Source: Lonicera japonica
Taxonomy: Eukaryota; Streptophyta; Magnoliopsida; Dipsacales; Caprifoliaceae
Reading direction: 5' to 3'
Assembly (NCBI GenBank): GCA_021464415.1
Contig: CM038465.1
Location: 79,952,919-80,016,918 of the forward strand
DNA length: 64,000 nt
This document shows, piece by piece, positions 58,123 through 64,000 of the stretch. Position 1 is the first letter of the stretch. Every line of letters starts with the position of its first letter. The notes beneath the pieces were generated by a model, which did no database searches, was not told the DNA's origin, and saw nothing but the letters and a program-made list of their open reading frames with translations. The translations under genes were made by a program, and so were the position numbers.

Positions 58123-59836
58123 ACATTTGTATTAACACGTACGTACAAGAAGTGGAGGGGGCAACATGCATGGATGGATCCACCCCATTCCAATGGTGCA
58201 AGTGTTTGCGCCCAACTAATGAACTAATGAAGTCATGTGCATAGTGAGAGTAGTAGCCTTTGTCTTCGGCCCATTATAAAATCACATCAACTCCTCCATT
58301 ATCACCATAAAATAAAGATCGGTGGGTCCTATTTAATCTTTTAAGATACTAACTATATATATATATAATATAGAATTATATACATACATCAGTGGGAGGG
58401 GGTTAGCTTCTGCTTGACAATCAAGAATTCATGCAGAACAAAATAATTTTTTAAAATAATATCACAAATTTATTTTAAAAATGAAGTCAAATGAAACTTT
58501 TTGTGTGACATCTAAAGGCTCTTTTAAACATTCTCCCCTGCCTTAATTGTGCAGGACATTAATTTCAACATAATCTATAATTGAGAATATTATTTATTTG
58601 ATATTATAAGATTTAATACGCATATTGATTATGTTTTAAAAAATAATAATAAGAATCTTTTGACTTGGGACGGATAGAGTCGTAAGTTTTAAAATTTGAA
58701 AAATGGGTGTTGAATTGAAGTTTGTCTAATATGATTTTATTTTCTATTTATGTTAGTGCCTTTTGAAAAGTGATCGCCAGATTTCTCTTGTTGGATTTTT
58801 ATCCTCAGAGATATGTTTGGTCTTAATTATTATCGTTTCAATTGTCAAATCAAAAATAGGTTAGATGGATGGTCAATCAATTTGATTTAGTAACGAATTT
58901 TTTGGCCATAAATGTTGTGTGGCTAATTTAGGCACGAACTGTGGGCAATTTGTTGGATCAATATATCTGCATGGGTCCTACGTTACATTGTTTTCTCTGT
59001 TATGACATAATAAATTTGGTCAATATATAACCAATAAAATCAAAACAAGCATATATATATATATAGTTCATAAATACTTACTATAATATGCGCGTGTAGG
59101 AACTCGGTGTACGTACCAAAGATTTGTGAATCATGCTATGTACATATTAACTTGTAAACAATGTACGATATATATATATATATTAGCGCATTTGCAATGC
59201 ATATATATTAATATTACAAATTAAATGGACAACAATACGCAATATTTCAAGTATGGAGAAAAATTGAACTTTATATGATTGTCTCATTGTAGCTTTGATG
59301 AACGTTGATTGTTCCTTATGGGACGAGTGATCGAGGTGTCCTCATTCTATTTGAGGTGAGTCACTTTTATTTGCTTGAGTAAAACTTAGTTTAATAATAA
59401 GCTTATAGTTTTGATTAAAATATTGTTGATTAAATTATACATACGCGCCGAAGATGCTCTTATTTTGTAATATTTGACAAATCTTTTTGCTGGCCGACGT
59501 AGACCCTCTGCCCTTCTTGATTGTAAGAGTACACCTCTCTCTCTCTCTCTCTCTCTCTTATATTTTTGTAAATTGATACTGCTTGCGTGCACACAGTTAC
59601 CAGCTCAAAGAAATCAAGTTAGTCAATAATGAGGTCACAATTTCTTTTTTCATACACTTTGCATGCCCAATGCAATACGTTTGTGCCAAATTTCTCTTGC
59701 TTGTAAAGTGATTTTCATGCACTCGCAAACATAAACTGCTGATATTGACATACATTCAGTTCAAAATAATGGAGGAAAAGTAAAGCTTTAATAAATTTTT
59801 ATATTAACGTACGCTAAAATTACACTTCGGGTAGCT
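56752..59836. other. Intergenic, AT-rich
   Basis: TA/TATG repeats lie at about 58049-58062 and 58090-58121; a CT tract lies at about 59535-59560. No supportable gene was seen in either strand; open frames are short and low-complexity. Confidence 0.5.
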
Positions 59837-59849
59837 AAGTACTGTGCCA

Positions 59850-59994
59850 GAGGAGAGGGGTTGGCCCAGTGGTAGGCAACCTCCACCCTTGCCTTGAGGT
59901 CAAGGGTTCGACTCATGGGGTGGGAGGGGAGGGTTTTTCTTTATTTGTAGGATTAAGGGAGAGACTTAGACCTCCCTTAATTTTAAAAAAAAAA
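59850..59994 (+). mobile_element. tRNA-derived SINE
   Basis: The 145-bp element has a pol III A box (TTGGCCCAGTGG, 59861-59872), a B box (GGTTCGACTC, 59905-59914) and an A-rich tail. It is flanked by a perfect 13-bp duplication, AAGTACTGTGCCA (59837-59849 and 59995-60007). Confidence 0.88.
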
Positions 59995-60007
59995 AAGTAC
60001 TGTGCCA

Positions 60008-61684
60008 TGGCCATTAAATATATAGTCCACACGAGAGATAGAAAAAACCAACAATTTAATTTGGTCAAGATTTACTTTACAAATAGTGCGTTAATATTTA
60101 ATGTATAAAAAAATACAATCAATTTATTGTCACGATGAATACCGTATGGTTGTTTCGGTTGCGTAAACGTGTATATATAGCTAGATTTTTTTATTGTTTT
60201 GAAAAAATGTGTAGCTAGATTCTTAAATCCAATAAAACTTAAATTGACCCGCTAGGTGATAATTTTGTACTAATAAATATCGTTTTATCGTATTGTATGA
60301 ATAAGATGATGACAGGGAGAGACAGGAGGATAGGGGATGTCATAGGCCCATTGATGGTGTGGGAGTAGAGGGAGAGAGAGAGAGAGAGAGAAATGGACAT
60401 AATTTAAGGGAGGGGGTGCACATTGACAAAAAAGTTACCATCTTGGTAGGGTTAAGAGAGAAGGTGGTTTGGACTTTTTCCAAAACTCCGAATCTCTCTC
60501 TCTCACACACACGCATTGCTGAATACACACACAGCACAGGGAGAGAGAGAGAGAGAGAGAGTAAATGGATGGATGGATGGGAAAGGGTTTAGTCCTGGTG
60601 CATGATACCCTGTTTGTTGGTTAGGTGGCAACCACTGCCCCCCCTTTTCTCTCTTCAATCCTTAGATTCCTCCCCCTATATACCTAAGAGACTATTATTA
60701 TTATTATTAATTAATAACAAAACCCAAATGTAAACATATCCAATTCTGTTTTTCCAAGTCACCCGCCCAAATTCATTCTATCCTTTAAATTAAATTAAGC
60801 TGTACGTACGTACACAAAATTAACCTTTTGTTTTTTAAATTAATTATAAATTTGTAAATCACAATTTCTTTTCTCCATCTTTTTTCTTCAAAGCTAGTGA
60901 TCTCATCATATCCAGTACTTAATTCTCACTTTTAAGGACCTATTATATTATATCAACAACAGCACGTACATTAATTTTCTTTCTTTTAGTGTAAAAATCA
61001 CCGCAAGCTACTCTCTTAATCTTGGGTTTAATTTCTTGAAGATTAATATATATATATATATATATATTCTAAGGACAACTGTCCATTTAGAAAGTAAAGG
61101 TCACTGCTTTCACAATTATATATGCTTTTAAATGATTGTGACTTTTACATGCAAGCAAAACATCACATTCAATTCGTTCATAGTAGCTCACTCTTTCTTT
61201 AACTACAGAATATATATATATATATATATATTTTCACTGGTTTAGCATTGAGAGTACGAACGTATTGTGAATTTATTTCATTTAGAAAGGGGCCGGGAAG
61301 AACAGTGAAGGAATGAAAGAAATAAAATCTCAACTAATTGTAGGTTAATTAACAAATATATTGTGTTTGTTTATATGCCAAACTTAAAATATGATTTTTA
61401 ATTTGAGACGGATATAATATTATATACTATAGTTTTGAATGTGTGAAAACAATATATATATATATGTGTGTGTAATTAATGAAAACAAAGGTGAAACATA
61501 TCTAAAAACCTCACTATCACAACAAACAGAAAGGAGAAAGAGACCCACCCTCTCCCTCTCCCTCTCCCTCTCCCTCTATCTCTCCCCCCGAATGCGTATA
61601 TAAAATAAAATAAACAATTGTTGGAGGTGATAAGGTATATAAGCTACATATCACAACAAACACAGTTGGGAATAGGTCTAGGCC
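60008..61684. promoter_or_regulatory. Upstream region of the HD-Zip gene
   Basis: It contains GA tracts (about 60370-60390 and 60540-60562), TA tracts (about 61050-61067 and 61212-61231) and a CCCTCT tract (61549-61577). TATA-like sequences are TATATAAA at 61597-61604 (88 bp before the ATG, the better candidate) and TATATAAG at 61636-61643. No conserved upstream ORF was recognised. Confidence 0.45.
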
Positions 61685-61799
61685 ATGACTTGCACTGAAA
61701 TGGCCTTCTTCCCCGCAAATTTCATGCTCCAAACTTCTCATGAAGATGAACCTCAACCCCCATCCTCTCTCGTTCATATGCTACCTCAAGACTTCCATG

Positions 61800-61836
<37 letters not shown>

Positions 61837-63428
61837 CACACATATCTAGCTAGTGAAAGAATTTTGAATGCATGGGTGGCTCTATTCTATTGCCAGAGCA
61901 AAGCAGATACGACCGTTGTCAGAGCAATAATATTGTACAATTGTGAAAGTATATTGTATAATTTTCATAGCAGTAGTACTACATATGATACTCTTGCAAA
62001 TTAAAGCAGCAATTGCTCTGGCAATAGGCCGGGCGTAATTACTTTGAATATATATATATATATATACACATATGTTGATAAATGAATTGGGTGCAGGGGT
62101 GGGTTCATTTCCAGGGAAGAGATCAATGTCATTTACAGGTGTAAATGATGTTTATCATGAAGAAACAAATAACAACGGGGAAGAAGAATTATCAGAGGAC
62201 GAAGGGTCACAAGCAGGGGAAAAGAAGAGAAGGCTTAACATGGAACAAGTGAGGACACTTGAGAAGAACTTTGAGTTGGGGAACAAGCTTGAGCCTGAGA
62301 GGAAAATGCAGCTTGCTAGGGCCCTTGGCCTACAACCCAGGCAGATTGCTATTTGGTTCCAAAACAGGAGAGCTAGATGGAAGACAAAACAATTGGAAAA
62401 AGACTATGATGTCCTCAAGAGACAATTTGATGCCATCAAAGCTGAAAATGAAGCACTCCATTCTCACAACCAAAAACTTCAATCCCAGGTATATACATAT
62501 ACATGTTCCTTCATTCTTTAATTTCTTTCTTTTATTACCTTCAAATGCTAGATTACAAGTTCAAATTCAACATTGTATTAATTCAGTATATGATGATATT
62601 CTTCTGTTTTCAATGCTTAATTTTAATTCCCCCAGAAAATATCAAAGCTAGCTTTCCTTCAGTATTAATTAGAATTCAGAGATACAAAACATATTACATG
62701 CATATATATATATGTATCTTATCAGTTATCACCATCAACTTAATTTCTTTTACTTGTATCGTTCAATTGACTTTGCGACCTGTTTGGATCTTCCTGGGAC
62801 AATTTGAATGATCTTATTAATTCTAGCTCGTCGCTGCAATTTAATACTACTGAAACCTTGATCACTTGTAAACATCGATCAGTTTTAAAAATCTTGAAAT
62901 TTGGAATGGTTCCAATTTATGATGACGAGAAATTTACAATAATTTGCAAATGGGGACCATTGATATTCAATGGACAAAGAATGTTTTATTACTTGTCCAT
63001 CAATTAATGTAATGTTAGTTTGATGTTGATTTGTGTTAATTTGAATATTGGGGGTGCAGATAACGGCACTGAAAAACAGGGAGCCAACAGAGTCGACATT
63101 CAACCTCAACGTAAAAGAAACAGAGGGGTCTAGCAGTAATAGAAGTGAAAACAGCTCAGATATAAAGCTTGATATCTCAATGACACCGCCACCAATTGAC
63201 AGCCCTTCTCTCTCAACCCATCACCACCACCACCAAACCACCACCACCAGCAGACCCTTCTTTCCACCCTCAACTAGGCCTACTACTGGTGCTGCCGTGG
63301 CTCATCTCTTCCACAATTCTTCAAGAACTGATCAAACTGTTAAAGAAGAGAGCCTCTGCAACATGTTCTGTGGCATCGACGATCAAACAGCGTTTTGGCC
63401 ATGGTTGGACCAACCACAATTCAACTGA
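61685..63428 (+). CDS. HB13-like: HD-Zip class I transcription factor, ATHB13-like (291 aa, three exons)
   Basis: The exons are 61685-61799, 62097-62488 and 63060-63428, with GT-AG introns (CATG|GTACC...TGCAG|GGGTG; CCCAG|GTATA...TGCAG|ATAAC). The N-terminus [20 protein letters not shown] is characteristic of the ATHB13/23/3/20 clade. The homeodomain is about residues 81-137, with the helix-3 signature [18 protein letters not shown] leucine zipper follows (Leu138, Leu145, Ile152, Leu159, Leu166, Leu173). The C-terminus has a His/Thr/Pro-rich stretch and ends [11 protein letters not shown], the clade's aromatic tail. Members are nuclear, bind the pseudopalindrome CAATNATTG as dimers, and act in cotyledon/leaf development, sugar response and cold or drought tolerance. 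The length is close to the family norm of about 290 residues. All frames are open, so the gene is presumably functional. Confidence 0.97.
61887..62027. mobile_element. Small inverted-repeat element in intron 1 of the HD-Zip gene
   Basis: CTATTGCCAGAGCAA at the left pairs with TTGCTCTGGCAATAG at the right, exactly over 15 bp. Internal 'gacaacgg' and 'gtactactgc' words do not extend the pairing. It occupies half of the 297-bp intron, which also starts with a CT tract (61804-61831). Confidence 0.6.
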
Positions 63429-64000
63429 AACATGAATTTCAGCTCAAATGGCCTAATTGAATTTTAGCATGCCCCATATCGTCGCGTGAGTTAAATTAGG
63501 TTTTTAAGTTAATGTTTTGGTGCTTAAATTATATGGTGTTTGGTGGACGTATAAGGTGGCAAAATTATTCCAGGTGGGAATTTTGCAAGATCTTGATTGG
63601 GAGGAATAATAAAGAGGAAGCGGTGGAGGGTGGGGGGGGGGGGGGGGGGGGGTGGTATGTGTAGTTTGCATTTATATGCCATGCATGTTTGTTCAAAATT
63701 AGAGAGGAAGTTTGTTAGATAACCGGGTTGTGCCTTTGATCATGTTTCTATATATATATATATATTTTTTCTTATCTTGCCTTTTTTTCTTTCACACCAG
63801 CAATGACTTTCACACCAGCTTATGGCCCAAGAGTAAGTGCAAACTTCTAGAGCATAAATGAAAGAAGAGTAGACGACGTACTCCTCATTTTAATATAACC
63901 TTCCGTGTTCATTTTTTTCTTCTTAAACAAGATATATAGTCTTTTAGTTAATTTTCATTTACCACTTAAGATTTCTTCAGATAAATTCGAAATCTTTTAC
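63429..64000 (+). other. 3' flank of the HD-Zip gene with poly(A) signal and G tract
   Basis: AATAAA at 63608-63613 is a plausible poly(A) signal, 180 bp after the stop. A run of 21 G lies at 63632-63652. A TA tract lies at about 63749-63765. No further gene was seen. Confidence 0.55.

Noticed and set aside
59850..59994. Functional tRNA gene
   Set aside because: Only the A and B boxes are tRNA-like. There is no cloverleaf, and the A tail with a target duplication shows a SINE.
61517..61777. Minus-strand frame over the HD-Zip start
   Set aside because: It is antisense to exon 1 and the CCCTCT tract (read as Glu-Gly repeats); it is a shadow.

Overview
This is nuclear DNA of a flowering plant, most likely a eudicot. 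It is AT-rich, has GT-AG introns and plant-specific transcription factors (an atypical bHLH of the PRE/ILI type and an HD-Zip class I protein of the ATHB13 type), and is filled with plant transposable elements. I cannot name the species. Only two host genes look intact: a 92-residue PRE-like HLH protein (18947-19601, two exons) and a 291-residue HD-Zip I factor (61685-63428, three exons). A third host locus, 49404-54545, is a decayed but still intron-containing copy of a SUC3/SUT2-type sucrose transporter. Layout: 1-18 kb is non-coding with many small DNA transposons. These include three copies of one Tourist-like MITE with TTA/TAA target duplications, hAT derivatives, hairpins, a long-TIR element with two nested MITEs, and an 831-bp foldback with arms of about 340 bp. 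19.6-25 kb holds more MITEs and long C/G tracts. 25.2-29.1 kb is a deleted Ty1/copia element (minus strand) whose left LTR is split by another insertion. 29.4-48.4 kb is an hAT-like element split by a giant (18,145 bp) Ty3/gypsy element of the Tat/Ogre type, flanked by the 5-bp duplication GATTG. 49.4-54.5 kb is the transporter pseudogene, and 54.5-61.6 kb is intergenic with an hAT MITE and a tRNA-derived SINE. The most unusual object is the gypsy element. Its gag-pol runs on the minus strand (45.4 to 38.5 kb). Between pol and the 3' LTR it carries two genes in the opposite orientation: a five-exon gene resembling plant mobile domain (PMD) proteins, and a gene resembling the DUF7745 family. 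The palindrome TGTCGCGCGACA occurs seven times in each LTR, three times before the PMD-like gene and twice before the DUF7745-like gene. Each cluster lies 11 to 26 bp upstream of a TATA box, and spacing is mostly 20-23 or 30-32 bp. This looks like a shared, helically phased control element linking the element's sense and antisense promoters, perhaps a self-regulatory or anti-silencing circuit; that function is inference. All gypsy genes in this copy are broken by stops and frameshifts, many of them consistent with C-to-T decay, so it is a fossil of the system rather than a working one.
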